NCBI GenBank assembly: GCA_903859705.1
Contig: CAIONQ010000077.1
Span: forward strand, 1-64,000
Source of the DNA: an uncultured Chthonomonas sp.
GTDB taxonomy: Bacteria > Armatimonadota > Chthonomonadetes > Chthonomonadales > Chthonomonadaceae
Length of the DNA stretch: 64,000 bases
Reading direction: 5' to 3'
The notes under the pieces were generated by a model. It saw only the letters and a program-made list of their open reading frames with translations, had not been told where the DNA came from and made no database searches. The position numbers and the translations under genes are program-made. This document shows positions 46,143 to 55,764 of the stretch, one piece after another. The stretch's first letter is position 1, and every line of letters begins with the position of its first letter.

Positions 46143-47050
46143 CGCAAAAGCCTCGCCTTACGCAGCAATCGCTTAACTGCTACACCAAAGTGAAGATACT
46201 CATTACGAGCAAACCCGGCAATATAAACCAAATGCGCAGCCAGCCGATCCTTAACGGTGCCCGTTTTTCGATAATAGATCAACATACTATCGAAAAGCCG
46301 AATCGTCATCTGCCTGCTTTGCTGGCGAACGCTCCCCATCCAATGGTGCTTTACCCGGGAAGCTGCCAGATACACAATCTTCTTGCCGTACCTTTTGATT
46401 CGCCAGCACCACTCAACCTCTTCGTAAAACATAAAGAAGGCATCATCCAACATGCCAACAGCTTTCATAACTGCTGCAGGCACCATAATGCATGCACCCG
46501 TTACAGAATCAACTTCAGCATCCACATCGAAATCCGTTCGGCCATACTCCCAGTCGGTGCCGTGTGAACCACGCATGTATCGCCGAAGATTGGTGTGCCC
46601 CAAAAACTCCCGGTACGGTGTTGGAAAAGAACGCCCATTGCGCTGCAGGGATCCATCTGTATTTAACAGCTTTGGCCCAACCGCACCAACCTCAGGATGA
46701 GTATCGAGGTATTGTGCAAGCATCGACAGAGAGCCGGGCTCTGCCTCGGTATCCGGGTTTAGCAACAGCATGTGCCTTCCCCGTGCATCCTCAAGCGCCT
46801 GGTTGTTGGCACCGGCAAAGCCCGGGTTACTCTTATTGGCAATAAGGGTTACTTCGGGAAACTCAGCAGAAACCATTTCAGCACTGCCATCCTGCGAGTT
46901 GTTATCCACCACAAATAGCTCATATGTATAAGGGGTTACTGCCTCCGGAATACTTCGCAGGCAGTCGCGAAGCATGCCTACAGTGTTGTAGCTAACAATT
47001 ACGATGCTGATATCTGGAATTGAGGCTGCACCGTTCCTTACATCGGCCAT
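46139..47050 (-). CDS. GT2-family glycosyltransferase (rhamnosyltransferase-like)
   Basis: A 303-residue GT-A enzyme with ISIVIVSYNTVGMLRDCL at the start, the aspartate region MLLLNPDTEAEPGSL, and the C-terminal FFMFYEEVEWCWRIKRYGKKIVY typical of WbbL/rhamnosyltransferase relatives. Its start and the stop of the acyl-CoA ligase share the TAATG junction. No membrane segment is present, so it works at the inner face of the cytoplasmic membrane. Donor is not known; dTDP-rhamnose is a family-based guess. Confidence 0.9.
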   Translation of the reverse strand: MADVRNGAASIPDISIVIVSYNTVGMLRDCLRSIPEAVTPYTYELFVVDNNSQDGSAEMVSAEFPEVTLIANKSNPGFAGANNQALEDARGRHMLLLNPDTEAEPGSLSMLAQYLDTHPEVGAVGPKLLNTDGSLQRNGRSFPTPYREFLGHTNLRRYMRGSHGTDWEYGRTDFDVDAEVDSVTGACIMVPAAVMKAVGMLDDAFFMFYEEVEWCWRIKRYGKKIVYLAASRVKHHWMGSVRQQSRQMTIRLFDSMLIYYRKTGTVKDRLAAHLVYIAGFARNEYLHFGVAVKRLLRKARLLR

Positions 47051-48855
47051 TAGCGACTCATCCCTGCAATTACATCGGCATATTTGGTAGCAACAAAGCT
47101 CCGCTTAACCTTAAGAGTTGGCGTAAGTTCGCCGGTATCAATACTGAATGGTTTGCCGAGAACGCGGAATTTTTTGATCTTCTCATAATCAGCCAGCGTC
47201 TGATTGACTGCATCAATTTGCGCCTTCAGCAGCTTCTGAACGTCTTGAGACTCAATTAATGCGGCTACGTCGTTGAATGCAACGCCGGTTTCCTTCGCCC
47301 ACTCCACTACCTTCATGAAATCTGGTACAAGCAGCGCCATTATTGTGGATTGCCCATCGCCAAGAAGTACTGCCTCGCCTATATATGGCCTTAATTTGAG
47401 CTGCGCTTCCAGCGGCTGAGGTGCAACTTTTTTGCCGTTGCTAAGCACTATCAGGTCTTTCTTACGGTCGGTAATCTTAAGGTATCCATCCGCAGACATT
47501 TCCCCTATGTCACCAGTATGGAACCAGCCATCCGAATCGATTGCCAACGCCGTGGCTTCCGGTTGCATAAAATATCCGTTCATCCGGCCTATCCCACGCA
47601 TTAAGATCTCGCCATCGGTGGCTATGTTCACCTCTACATCGGGCATAAGCACACCAACCGTACCGATCCGCTGGCGACCGGGGCGATTGATGGCCATGAT
47701 ATTTGTTTCAGATAATCCATATCCTTCAAGGATCTGTATGCCAATTCCAAGAAAAAACGTGGCAGTTTCCCGATTCAGAGGTGCGCCGCCGCTGACAAAG
47801 AACCGGATATTTCCGCCTGTCAGCTTTTCACGGACGCGCGGAAGTATTAGTTTTTCGGCGATAGCCTGCTTGATACTTAGCACAATGCCAGGATGCTTGC
47901 CATTAGAACGAGCCTGAGCAAATGCTATCCCAGTTTGCAGGCCCCACTCCACTTTGCGGCGCATACTGGGATCCATTTTAGGCAAAGACTCCAGGAATTT
48001 GCCGTGGATATTCTCAAAGATGCGTGGCACGCACAGCATACAGGTTGGCCGAACAACCTCCGTAAGCTCCTGTGCAATGTGTGCCAAACCAAGTGAAAAT
48101 ACTATGCAGCTTCCCACTCGAACAGGCAAGTAGTAGCCGCCAACACGTTCAGTTATATGGCTGAGCGGCAGAAACGACAGGAAGACATCGCCTGCGTTTA
48201 TATCTGCCACGTGCTCTCGCACAACCCCATCCGGAGTTTGCAATATGTTAGCGTGGCTCAGCATTGCCCCTTTGGGTTCGCCCGTGGTACCAGAAGTGTA
48301 TATGAGCAGTGCGGTTTTGTGAGGATCTACTGCTCGAGCAGCTTCATCCAGTTCAGAAAGAGCCGTGCCCTTCTCACTCCCGAGCGCAACAAATCCCGCC
48401 ATGCTCAGGATATTGGACTTGTCGGTAGGTGCCTCACCATCCAACACCACAAGCTTTTGCAGGTGGGGACAATCTGGCCAAAATTCCTGAGCCTTCTTAA
48501 CCTGTTTTAAGTCGGCGCAAACCAAAAGTTTTGCACCGCAATCGCGCACAATGTAGCCAGCCTGAGCCGCCGGAAGAGACGCATATGGTGAAGAGACCAG
48601 AATACCAAGTGAATGTGCTGCCATGTCAAAAAGCAGCCATTCAGCACAGTTCTCTGCCATGATCGAAAGGCAGTCTCCATTTTTCAGGCCGAGAGCATCG
48701 AGCCCCCTGCGAACTTCGTCTACATGGCCTGAGAACTCACGATAGCTCCAGTACTGAAACTCTGCCCCTTTGCCGGAACGAAAGCCAACAGCCCGCTTAT
48801 CGCCATGTGCATCCACGGTTTCACGAAACATCGTGTACAACGAACGTGCAGTCAT
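47050..48855 (-). CDS. Long-chain acyl-CoA synthetase (AMP-forming)
   Basis: GAGGAG precedes the ATG by three bases. The 601-residue protein has the adenylate-forming signatures IYTSGTTGEPKGAML, EGYGLSET and FHTGDIGEMSADGYLKITDRKKDLIVLSNGKKV, with a C-terminal domain ending TPTLKVKRS. These are features of FadD15-like long-chain acyl-CoA ligases, which activate fatty acids with ATP and CoA. It leads the four-gene coupled run with GT2, acyltransferase and GT4, so it may supply an acyl group to that glycan or glycolipid, or only share the promoter. A hypothetical anchored protein lies 42 bp upstream. Confidence 0.92.
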   Translation of the reverse strand: MTARSLYTMFRETVDAHGDKRAVGFRSGKGAEFQYWSYREFSGHVDEVRRGLDALGLKNGDCLSIMAENCAEWLLFDMAAHSLGILVSSPYASLPAAQAGYIVRDCGAKLLVCADLKQVKKAQEFWPDCPHLQKLVVLDGEAPTDKSNILSMAGFVALGSEKGTALSELDEAARAVDPHKTALLIYTSGTTGEPKGAMLSHANILQTPDGVVREHVADINAGDVFLSFLPLSHITERVGGYYLPVRVGSCIVFSLGLAHIAQELTEVVRPTCMLCVPRIFENIHGKFLESLPKMDPSMRRKVEWGLQTGIAFAQARSNGKHPGIVLSIKQAIAEKLILPRVREKLTGGNIRFFVSGGAPLNRETATFFLGIGIQILEGYGLSETNIMAINRPGRQRIGTVGVLMPDVEVNIATDGEILMRGIGRMNGYFMQPEATALAIDSDGWFHTGDIGEMSADGYLKITDRKKDLIVLSNGKKVAPQPLEAQLKLRPYIGEAVLLGDGQSTIMALLVPDFMKVVEWAKETGVAFNDVAALIESQDVQKLLKAQIDAVNQTLADYEKIKKFRVLGKPFSIDTGELTPTLKVKRSFVATKYADVIAGMSR

Positions 48856-48897
48856 AAACTCCTCGGATAGGATTCAGAAATAACAGAACTGATATCC

Positions 48898-49716
48898 TCA
48901 GTTCTGCTGGCTATTGTCTTGCTTCCCTGCAGAGTCACTCGGTTTAGTTGCTTGTAAAGAGCTGACGAGCGGAAAGGGTTCCGACTCGCCCAGCGCTTTA
49001 CCACCAATTACTACCGAACATCGATAAGTAACGCCCATCATGGCCGTAAACTGCTCTAATGGTGCATCCATGTACATATCCACTGCTGTGGGGTCACCGG
49101 TTATGTGCAACGGCATTGAGATCCGCATTTGATCACCTCCGGCCGAAGTTGGATCTCTTGTTGGCATGGGCGTTTTGTCTGGGTTGAAAAACGAAACTAC
49201 CACACCGCCATCGCCATTGCTTAGCCCTGAAACAGTGCCAGAGACATGAATTTTAAAAGCTTTCCCGTCGGTGCTGATGCCTACAACAGTGCCCTTTAAA
49301 TTCACTTTTCCACCAATCGGCCCACCTGGCATCATTGTTCCTGGCTTACGAGAGGGAGCCTCCGGGATAACTTCTGTCTGTGATGGAGATGGATCTGATG
49401 TGCCAGCTTCTGCAGGCAAACCAGTTGATCCTGAAGATCCAGGCGCCTGGCCGCTGCCTGGTGGTGCGGTACCGGGAACAAGTGTTGGCTCGCCAGCGGG
49501 CTCTGGTGTGGTGCTTGAAGTGCCAGGTGCAGGCGCTAATGTCGGTGTGGATTGTGTTACCGGACCTACTGCACCTGTTTCAATGGCCACCTTGCGAGCA
49601 TACACTGCTCCCACACCAATAAGGCATATGCCAAAACATACCACTGCTAGGCGCCCCCCACTCTGCGGCGACTTTGGTTTCCTCCCAGAAGGCACATCTG
49701 CAGTTGGATCAGGCAT
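48898..49716 (-). CDS. Membrane-anchored low-complexity protein
   Basis: A 272-residue protein with a basic start, one membrane segment (about 22-40, LAVVCFGICLIGVGAVYA), a Pro/Gly/Ser/Thr-rich linker (about 55-125), and a C-terminal beta-rich domain (about 130-255; GKVNLKGTVVGISTDGKAFKIHVSG, ITGDPTAVDMYMDAPLEQFTAMMGVTYRCSV). Likely type II topology with the C-terminal domain outside the membrane. No family is recognised. It lies 42 bp before the acyl-CoA ligase gene and may be in its operon. The upstream gap holds the oppositely transcribed SRP RNA gene. Confidence 0.7.
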   Translation of the reverse strand: MPDPTADVPSGRKPKSPQSGGRLAVVCFGICLIGVGAVYARKVAIETGAVGPVTQSTPTLAPAPGTSSTTPEPAGEPTLVPGTAPPGSGQAPGSSGSTGLPAEAGTSDPSPSQTEVIPEAPSRKPGTMMPGGPIGGKVNLKGTVVGISTDGKAFKIHVSGTVSGLSNGDGGVVVSFFNPDKTPMPTRDPTSAGGDQMRISMPLHITGDPTAVDMYMDAPLEQFTAMMGVTYRCSVVIGGKALGESEPFPLVSSLQATKPSDSAGKQDNSQQN

Positions 49717-49862
49717 CCACTAAATTCTCCACTACCATAAATCGTAATTCCAGGACACCGGCGAGATACCGATATGCGCTGTTGGGTAATGTTAACACAA
49801 TTCGCTTGATTTGAACAGAACTTACCTATCCCATACACTCCCCCATACGGTATAATAGGCGA

Positions 49863-49998
49863 AAGGATTAGCGGCGTTGAGAGCCGGGAAAGGCGTAACA
49901 GCAGGCTGGCGAACCGTGTCAGAGAGGAGACTCAGCAGCACTAAGTCAGTCCCCTGTGTACGCCCTACCCCCGGCTCTGAGCGCCGCTGATCCTTTGA
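49863..49998 (+). ncRNA. ffs: Signal recognition particle RNA (small bacterial type)
   Basis: The universally conserved SRP hairpin is readable: GTGT (49916-49919), CAGA (49920-49923), stem GAG with tetraloop GAGA (49927-49930) and CTC, AGCA (49934-49937), GCAC (49938-49941). This has the same order as E. coli GUCAGG...GGAA...AGCAGC. The ends pair in a long stem: AAAGGATTAGCGGCG near 49863 with CGCCGCTGATCCTTT near 49983-49997, continued by GAGAGCCGGG with CCCGGCTCT. A TATAAT box at 49851-49856 fits as -10; no good -35 was seen. The stem is followed by TTTTT, giving termination. The place just before dnaX-ybaB-recR matches the known gene order in Bacillus and many others. The exact ends are estimates. 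Confidence 0.88.
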
Positions 49999-50069
49999 CC
50001 TTTTTGCCGCTTAACTCCGGCACATTGCCTTCAGCTTCTTCTCGTAACGTAACATTTAAATAATATCCT

Positions 50070-51929
50070 ATGGCTTACGTAGCGCTTTACCGAAAATACA
50101 GGTCGCAATCGTTCGGTGAGCTCATGGGTCAGGACGCCGTTACTACCGTTCTGCAAAATTCTTTACGTACCGGTAAGATTGCGCACGCCTACCTGTTTTA
50201 TGGCGCACGCGGATGCGGAAAAACCTCTACCGCACGACTCTTATCGCGGGCTTTGAATTGCGAAGCTTCCGACGGCCCTACCCCTGAGCCTTGTGGAGTC
50301 TGCCGCCTTTGCGTTGCTATCCGCAACGGTGCCTGTATGGATGTTGTTGAGATTGATGCGGCATCCGAAACAGGCGTAGACAACGTGCGCGAGAAGATCA
50401 TTGAAAATGTACAGTACGTGCCTACTGAGGCGCGATACAAAGTGTACATCATCGATGAAGTTCATGATCTTTCCACCAAGGCTTTTGATGCACTCTTAAA
50501 AACGCTGGAAGAGCCTCCGCCTCATGTTGTGTTTGTGCTCGCAACTACCGAACAGCACAAGGTACCAATCACAATCCGATCACGCTGTACACAGTTTCAG
50601 TTTAAACGGGGTAGCCTTACCGATTTATCTGCGGCGGTACAGAGAGTAATTGACCAGGAAGGGTTTTCCGCTGAACCAGAAGCGGTGCGTGCTATAGCCC
50701 GATGTGCGGAAGGATCCTGGCGTGATGCCCTATCATTATTAGAGCAAGTGCTGGCATATAGTTCTGGGACAATACTGGAAGCCACCGTACAGGATGCTCT
50801 TGGTACCGTTGGCAGCGAAACGCTGGCACAAACAGTTGCCACTATTGCGGCAAACGATTGGGCCGCAACTCTTGCAGTTGCAGGCAAACTTATTGACAGC
50901 GGCAAAGATGTTAGGCAACTCATTACTTCACTTAGCGGGTATTTACGTGATCTACTACTGATAGCCTCAGGCGCTGTGAGGGCAGCTGAACAGGAACTTG
51001 GGCCAGAGCGTGTGCAGGCTCTTTCCACTCAAGCATCTCTTTTCACTTCAGGCAAACTTCTTACAATGCTTGGAATGCTTGCTGCTGCCGAAAAAGAAAC
51101 CAGACTAAGTAACCAGCACCGATGGCTACTAGAGCGAACACTTTGCAGCTTGATGCCGGTAAACATGGAGGCCGCTGAGGCACAACGCCAGCCAGCCATT
51201 ACTGCAAGGGCGGATGCCCCGCGGGTAAACCAGCACGCTTCTGCGCCTTCATCGGTTACATCGACCCCTGTTTCAGAAGGCACATCGCCATTCGCAGCAG
51301 TGCGCGAAGCGCTCCGTCAGTCGCCCACTGTTCCACCTAAGCCTACACCTGCTCCGCCGACTTCCGCTCCCCAACCTCAGTCATTGCAACCTGCTGTTTC
51401 CAGGCCAGTGGAGCCAACATCAGAGGATATTTCAGACGGGATTCCAGAACGCTTTGCTGGCGAGATAACTCTGGACGTGGTCCGCAGGGCCTGGCCCCGT
51501 GTACTGAAATTGATTGAAAAAGTAAGTCCCTCTGCGGCAGGTTATCTGAAACAGGCAGAGATTGCAGCCCTTGAACCCAATACTGTGGTGCTTGCGTGGG
51601 ACGATTCATTTCCACGAGAACGAATCATGGGACGTGGCAAGCCGCTTGTTGAAAAGAAACTGAATGAGGCACTCCAGGCGGAGGGATATCGTATTAGGGC
51701 AAGAGCCGATGGTGAGATATCTCCCAGGGCAGCGCCACCACCAGTTGACGTACCTGCAGACCCAGTTGCAGCTCCGCTAGAGTTGGTAGGTGCGATGCCA
51801 GACCCTATAAGAAGCGAAGCAGCACCTGTCGTGCCATCTGTACCATCGGGCCCCACAATGCTGGAAGAGGTACTGGATATATTCGGTGGCGAGGTAATTA
51901 AATCGGAGCCGAAGAAACCAACTCACTGA
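50070..51929 (+). CDS. dnaX: DNA polymerase III subunits gamma/tau
   Basis: The 619-residue clamp-loader ATPase has Walker A GARGCGKTS near residue 50, a zinc-binding cysteine group (CEASDGP, CGVCRLC), Walker B IIDEVHDLS and sensor-1 ATTEQHK, with domain III from about 230 to 370. A Pro/Ala-rich linker (about 385-455) leads to a tau-type C-terminal domain (about 465-560; LDVVRRAWPRVLKLIEKVSP), and the last 60 residues are again Pro-rich. It loads the beta clamp at the replication fork. No Shine-Dalgarno is near the ATG; an AATAAT box ends five bases before it. The SRP RNA gene lies just upstream. Confidence 0.95.
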   Translation: MAYVALYRKYRSQSFGELMGQDAVTTVLQNSLRTGKIAHAYLFYGARGCGKTSTARLLSRALNCEASDGPTPEPCGVCRLCVAIRNGACMDVVEIDAASETGVDNVREKIIENVQYVPTEARYKVYIIDEVHDLSTKAFDALLKTLEEPPPHVVFVLATTEQHKVPITIRSRCTQFQFKRGSLTDLSAAVQRVIDQEGFSAEPEAVRAIARCAEGSWRDALSLLEQVLAYSSGTILEATVQDALGTVGSETLAQTVATIAANDWAATLAVAGKLIDSGKDVRQLITSLSGYLRDLLLIASGAVRAAEQELGPERVQALSTQASLFTSGKLLTMLGMLAAAEKETRLSNQHRWLLERTLCSLMPVNMEAAEAQRQPAITARADAPRVNQHASAPSSVTSTPVSEGTSPFAAVREALRQSPTVPPKPTPAPPTSAPQPQSLQPAVSRPVEPTSEDISDGIPERFAGEITLDVVRRAWPRVLKLIEKVSPSAAGYLKQAEIAALEPNTVVLAWDDSFPRERIMGRGKPLVEKKLNEALQAEGYRIRARADGEISPRAAPPPVDVPADPVAAPLELVGAMPDPIRSEAAPVVPSVPSGPTMLEEVLDIFGGEVIKSEPKKPTH

Positions 51930-52090
51930 CTCGATCGTTCGTAGTGAAGGGCAGCAGTGTTGTTGAGGCGTACGGCATGCGGCACTGAAAATTGTTACGA
52001 AGTACGGCCTGTACACTGGCACGCGAATGCAGTGCCATAATATAGGCAGAACGCAGTTCACTCTGTCAATAAAAGAGGAGACATACAATT

Positions 52091-52453
52091 ATGGCAAGAT
52101 TTGGCGGATCCGGCGGCGGCTTTGGCGGCCTGGGCGACATGAAGAAACTGATGCAGCAGGCACAGAAGATGCAGGAAGACGCTGCAAAGCTTCAGCAAGA
52201 CCTTGAGCTTGCACGAATAAAAGCAGAAGCGGGCGGCGGCATGGTTACAGCAACCGTCAATGGCCACGGCCACCTGGTTTCCATCAAAATTAATCCCATT
52301 GTAGTAGACCCTGCAGATGTAGAAATGCTGGAAGATCTTGTACTCACGGCAGCACGGGAAGCAGCGGCACGTGCTAAAGCAGATCAGGAAAGCCGAATGG
52401 AAGAGATCACTGGTAAGATTGGCGACTTGCCACTGCCTCCCGGCCTTATTTAA
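52091..52453 (+). CDS. ybaB: YbaB/EbfC nucleoid-associated protein
   Basis: GAGGAG precedes the ATG by eleven bases. The 120-residue protein begins with a flexible Gly-rich tip (FGGSGGGFGGLGDM), then the family helix KKLMQQAQKMQEDAAKLQQDL, the strands GGMVTATVNGHGHLVSIKINP and the C-terminal helices. YbaB dimers bind DNA non-specifically. It lies between dnaX and recR in the conserved order. The Gly-rich start is longer than in E. coli YbaB but common in other phyla. Confidence 0.95.
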   Translation: MARFGGSGGGFGGLGDMKKLMQQAQKMQEDAAKLQQDLELARIKAEAGGGMVTATVNGHGHLVSIKINPIVVDPADVEMLEDLVLTAAREAAARAKADQESRMEEITGKIGDLPLPPGLI

Positions 52454-52486
52454 ACAGCAAACGCAGACTAACGGGATTTCCATTCG

Positions 52487-53083
52487 ATGCTACATTACGC
52501 AAGGCCCCTTGCACGGCTTGTTGCAGAACTTGAGCGGTTGCCCGGTGTAGGCCCAAAGTCTGCACAGCGCATGGCGTTTCACATTTTGCGACAGCCTGCG
52601 GACGAAGCACAGCAACTCGCCGAGGCGATTCTAAACGTCAAACTATCGATCCGGTTATGTGCAGAGTGCTCCAATTTTACGGATCAGGAGTACTGCGAGA
52701 TATGCCGCGACGTAAAAAGAGACAGAACTATTATGTGCGTAGTCGCTGAAACGCGCGACCTGATTGCCATGGAGAAAACCAACGAATTTCGTGGTATGTA
52801 CCATGTACTGCAGGGTGTTCTGAATCCGATGGAAGATGTAACGCCCGATAAGCTCAAGATCAAAGAGCTTTACCCACGTATTGCCAATGGCGTCAATGAG
52901 GTTATTCTTGCGCTAAACCCCACAACAGAGGGGCAAACAACCGCACTGTACCTGGCGCGCACGCTTAAGCCGCTGGGAGTGAAGGTTTCGCAGATTGCAC
53001 ATGGCCTGCCCGCGGGCGGAGATCTGGACTATGCGGATCAAGCAACGCTGATCTCAGCTTTACAATGGCGACGAGAGATCTAG
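52487..53083 (+). CDS. recR: Recombination mediator RecR
   Basis: The 198-residue protein has the helix-hairpin-helix (LERLPGVGPKSAQRMAFHIL), a zinc finger with four cysteines (CAECSNFTDQEYCEIC), and a Toprim domain (MCVVAETRDLIAMEKT, GVNEVILALNPTTEGQTTALYLAR). RecR works with RecO and RecF to load RecA onto single-stranded gaps. It follows ybaB by 33 bp in the dnaX-ybaB-recR cluster and is followed by pdxS after 33 bp. Confidence 0.96.
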   Translation: MLHYARPLARLVAELERLPGVGPKSAQRMAFHILRQPADEAQQLAEAILNVKLSIRLCAECSNFTDQEYCEICRDVKRDRTIMCVVAETRDLIAMEKTNEFRGMYHVLQGVLNPMEDVTPDKLKIKELYPRIANGVNEVILALNPTTEGQTTALYLARTLKPLGVKVSQIAHGLPAGGDLDYADQATLISALQWRREI

Positions 53084-53116
53084 GGCGGGATATATTTACA
53101 GGAGAACTGAGATACG

Positions 53117-54001
53117 ATGACAGATAGAGCTACATGGCGAACCCGCATTGGGCTCGCTGAGATGCTCAAGGGCGGCGTTATTATGGACGTCGCAAATGTT
53201 GAGCATGCTGTAATCGCTGAAGAAGCAGGAGCCGTTGCCGTAATGGCACTTGAGCGTGTTCCATCCGACATTCGCTCTCAGGGCGGTGTTGCCCGAGCGA
53301 GCAGCCCCAAAATGATCAAAGAGATCATGGCAAAAGTCAGCATTCCTGTGATGGCAAAGTGCCGTATTGGCCACTTTGTAGAAGCACAAATGCTGGAGGC
53401 CCTTGGGGTTGACTTCGTGGATGAAAGCGAAGTTCTGACTCCCGCCGACGAAGAAAACCATGTAAACAAGTTGGCCTTTAAAGTGCCGTTTGTTTGTGGG
53501 TGCCGAGACCTGGGTGAAGCGTTGCGCCGCATCAGCGAAGGTGCCGCCATGATCCGCACCAAAGGTGAAGCTGGTACTGGCAACGTTGTGGAAGCAGTGC
53601 GGCACATGCGTACGCTGATGCGCGATATTCGTCGCATACAGACCCTCCGCGACGATGAGTTGATGGTTGCTGCAAAAGAACTGCGGGCGCCATTCGACTT
53701 GATTGCGTACGTGCACGAAAATGGAAAGCTTCCAGTTCCCAACTTTTCGGCTGGCGGCATCGCTACTCCCGCCGATGCAGCTCTGATGATGCACCTTGGT
53801 GCCGAGGCAGTGTTTGTTGGATCTGGTATTTTCAAATCTGCAGACCCGCGTCAACGCGCGAAGGCTATTGTGGAAGCCACTACCTACTACGACGACCCAG
53901 CGCGACTGGTAGAGATTTCAATGGAATTGGGTGATGCAATGCCCAGCCTGGACATTCGTACTATGCCAGAATCGGAAAAATTGGCTACACGAGGCTGGTA
54001 G
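53117..54001 (+). CDS. pdxS: Pyridoxal 5'-phosphate synthase, PdxS subunit
   Basis: AGGAGA lies eleven bases before the ATG. The 294-residue barrel protein carries the PdxS signatures [46 protein letters not shown] (the catalytic Lys) and [15 protein letters not shown], and [19 protein letters not shown]. PdxS makes PLP directly from ribose 5-phosphate, glyceraldehyde 3-phosphate and ammonia. Its glutaminase partner PdxT is not adjacent or elsewhere in the window. Presence of PdxS implies the DXP-independent vitamin B6 route, which matters for reading the PdxA homologue at 60821. Confidence 0.97.
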   Translation: MTDRATWRTRIGLAEMLKGGVIMDVANVEHAVIAEEAGAVAVMALERVPSDIRSQGGVARASSPKMIKEIMAKVSIPVMAKCRIGHFVEAQMLEALGVDFVDESEVLTPADEENHVNKLAFKVPFVCGCRDLGEALRRISEGAAMIRTKGEAGTGNVVEAVRHMRTLMRDIRRIQTLRDDELMVAAKELRAPFDLIAYVHENGKLPVPNFSAGGIATPADAALMMHLGAEAVFVGSGIFKSADPRQRAKAIVEATTYYDDPARLVEISMELGDAMPSLDIRTMPESEKLATRGW

Positions 54002-54127
54002 TACCTGCCTCAACAGTGTCGAAATATCAAGTGTAATCTGGCCGCTGCGCCACAGGTAAGTAAAATCTGTTAAGCGGCGGCCATGTCTCTGTTCGGGCAG
54101 CATGCCGGGCAGTAAGAGGATAATCAA

Positions 54128-55633
54128 TTGGGAGAGCATCTGCAGCGGTACCGCGAACATACGGGCAAAATTTCCAGCCTGGGTCAGATAGCTGCGTTGA
54201 TAGACTGGGACCAGCAAACTTACATGCCCGCCGGAGCAGCAGGAGCTCGCTCCGAGCAGATTGGTGTGCTCTCAGAGCTCATCCATTCGCTATCTACAAG
54301 CTCGGAAGCCGGCGATCTGCTGAAGCATGCGGAAGACGAAGTTGCTGGAAGTGATCCGGATAGCCCCGAAGCGCGCATGGTAAGCGTGGGCCGCAAGAAC
54401 TACGATCGATCCATAAAATTACCAGCAGATCTGGTTTCAGAAATATCTCGCCACTGCGCTTCTGCAATTAGCGTGTGGGAAGAGGCTCGTGAGAAGAGCG
54501 ATTTCAGCCTCTTTGCTCCGGCTCTTAAAAAGACATTTGATCTAACAAAACAGGCTGCCGAATACCTTGGGTATACCGACCATATCTACGATGCGTTAAT
54601 TGACCAGTACGAGCCCGGGTCTACTCAGGCATCTGTAAAATCGATGTTTGCTAACCTTGTACCGCACCTTGTTAAGCTAAACGCGGGCATCGCTAATGCT
54701 CCACAGGTGGATGACTCGCCTATTCGTGGCAGCTTCTCGGTACCTCAGCAACGCGCGTTCACGCTTGACATTGCATCGCGCCTTGGCTACGACTTGAACC
54801 GAGGCAGGCAGGATGAAACGGCCCATCCATTCTGCACCAGCTTCTCCAAGTACGATGTTCGAATCACAACTAGGTACGATGAGCAGTTCCTGCAACAGGG
54901 ATTGTATGCTACCCTGCACGAAGCTGGCCATGCCATGTATGAACAGGGCGTGCCCGACGAGTGGCAAGGAACACCCATCGGCGGTGCCGCCAGCCTTGGC
55001 ATTCATGAAAGCCAGAGCAGGTTGTGGGAAAACCAGGTTGGTAGAAGCAGAGCCTTTGCCAACTGGATATTCCCGCACTTAAAGGCCGCTTTTCCTGGTT
55101 CATCTGCTGATACCCCGGAGGCATTCTATCGTGCGGTTAACAAATCTGAGCCTTCGTTCATAAGGGTTGAAGCAGACGAGGTTACATACAACTTACACAT
55201 CGCCCTGCGCTTTGAGCTTGAGTGCGCTCTACTGAGCGGTGAGCTAGCCGTTAAGGATTTGCCGGCAGCGTGGAATGAAAAGATGCAGGCGTATCTAGGT
55301 ATCACCCCACCAGACAACGCACTGGGAGTATTGCAAGACGTGCACTGGGCAATAGGCCTTATTGGCTACTTCCCTACGTACTCCATTGGAAACCTGGTTT
55401 CTGCACAGCTCTGGAACTCAGCGGAGACCGTCATACCGGACCTAACAGGAAAGATACAGCGTGGGGAGTTTGCACCGCTCCTTGCATGGCTTAACCAGAA
55501 TGTCCATGCCCATGCAGCCCGCTTCCTACCACATGAAGTAGTGCAGCTAGCTACTGGTGCACCCCTGGATCCAGCACATTACGTAAAATATCTGTTTGGC
55601 AAATACAGCGATATTTATGGTCTGAGTCTATAA
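54128..55633 (+). CDS. M32-family metallocarboxypeptidase
   Basis: A TTG start follows AAGAGGAT. The 501-residue protein is a thermostable carboxypeptidase 1 (Taq type): zinc motif HEAGH at residues 264-268 in TLHEAGHAMYEQG, then GIHESQSRLWENQVGRS and RVEADEVTYNLHI, and GYFPTYSIGNL near the C-terminus. M32 enzymes remove C-terminal residues (not Pro) from peptides in the cytoplasm; length is normal. It follows pdxS after 126 bp without an evident terminator. The alternative starts downstream would cut into the first helix, so TTG is preferred. Confidence 0.93.
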   Translation: MGEHLQRYREHTGKISSLGQIAALIDWDQQTYMPAGAAGARSEQIGVLSELIHSLSTSSEAGDLLKHAEDEVAGSDPDSPEARMVSVGRKNYDRSIKLPADLVSEISRHCASAISVWEEAREKSDFSLFAPALKKTFDLTKQAAEYLGYTDHIYDALIDQYEPGSTQASVKSMFANLVPHLVKLNAGIANAPQVDDSPIRGSFSVPQQRAFTLDIASRLGYDLNRGRQDETAHPFCTSFSKYDVRITTRYDEQFLQQGLYATLHEAGHAMYEQGVPDEWQGTPIGGAASLGIHESQSRLWENQVGRSRAFANWIFPHLKAAFPGSSADTPEAFYRAVNKSEPSFIRVEADEVTYNLHIALRFELECALLSGELAVKDLPAAWNEKMQAYLGITPPDNALGVLQDVHWAIGLIGYFPTYSIGNLVSAQLWNSAETVIPDLTGKIQRGEFAPLLAWLNQNVHAHAARFLPHEVVQLATGAPLDPAHYVKYLFGKYSDIYGLSL

Positions 55634-55764
55634 TTCGGTAAAGATCCAAACAGTTTGCACCACATCGCAGCTGGCGTGCCATACTGAACTGCCTTTTGAT
55701 GGCAACCAGAATGGCCTCGCCGGCTGCTCCGCATTGTATGGTTTGGTATGTTCCCCGAAAGTAT

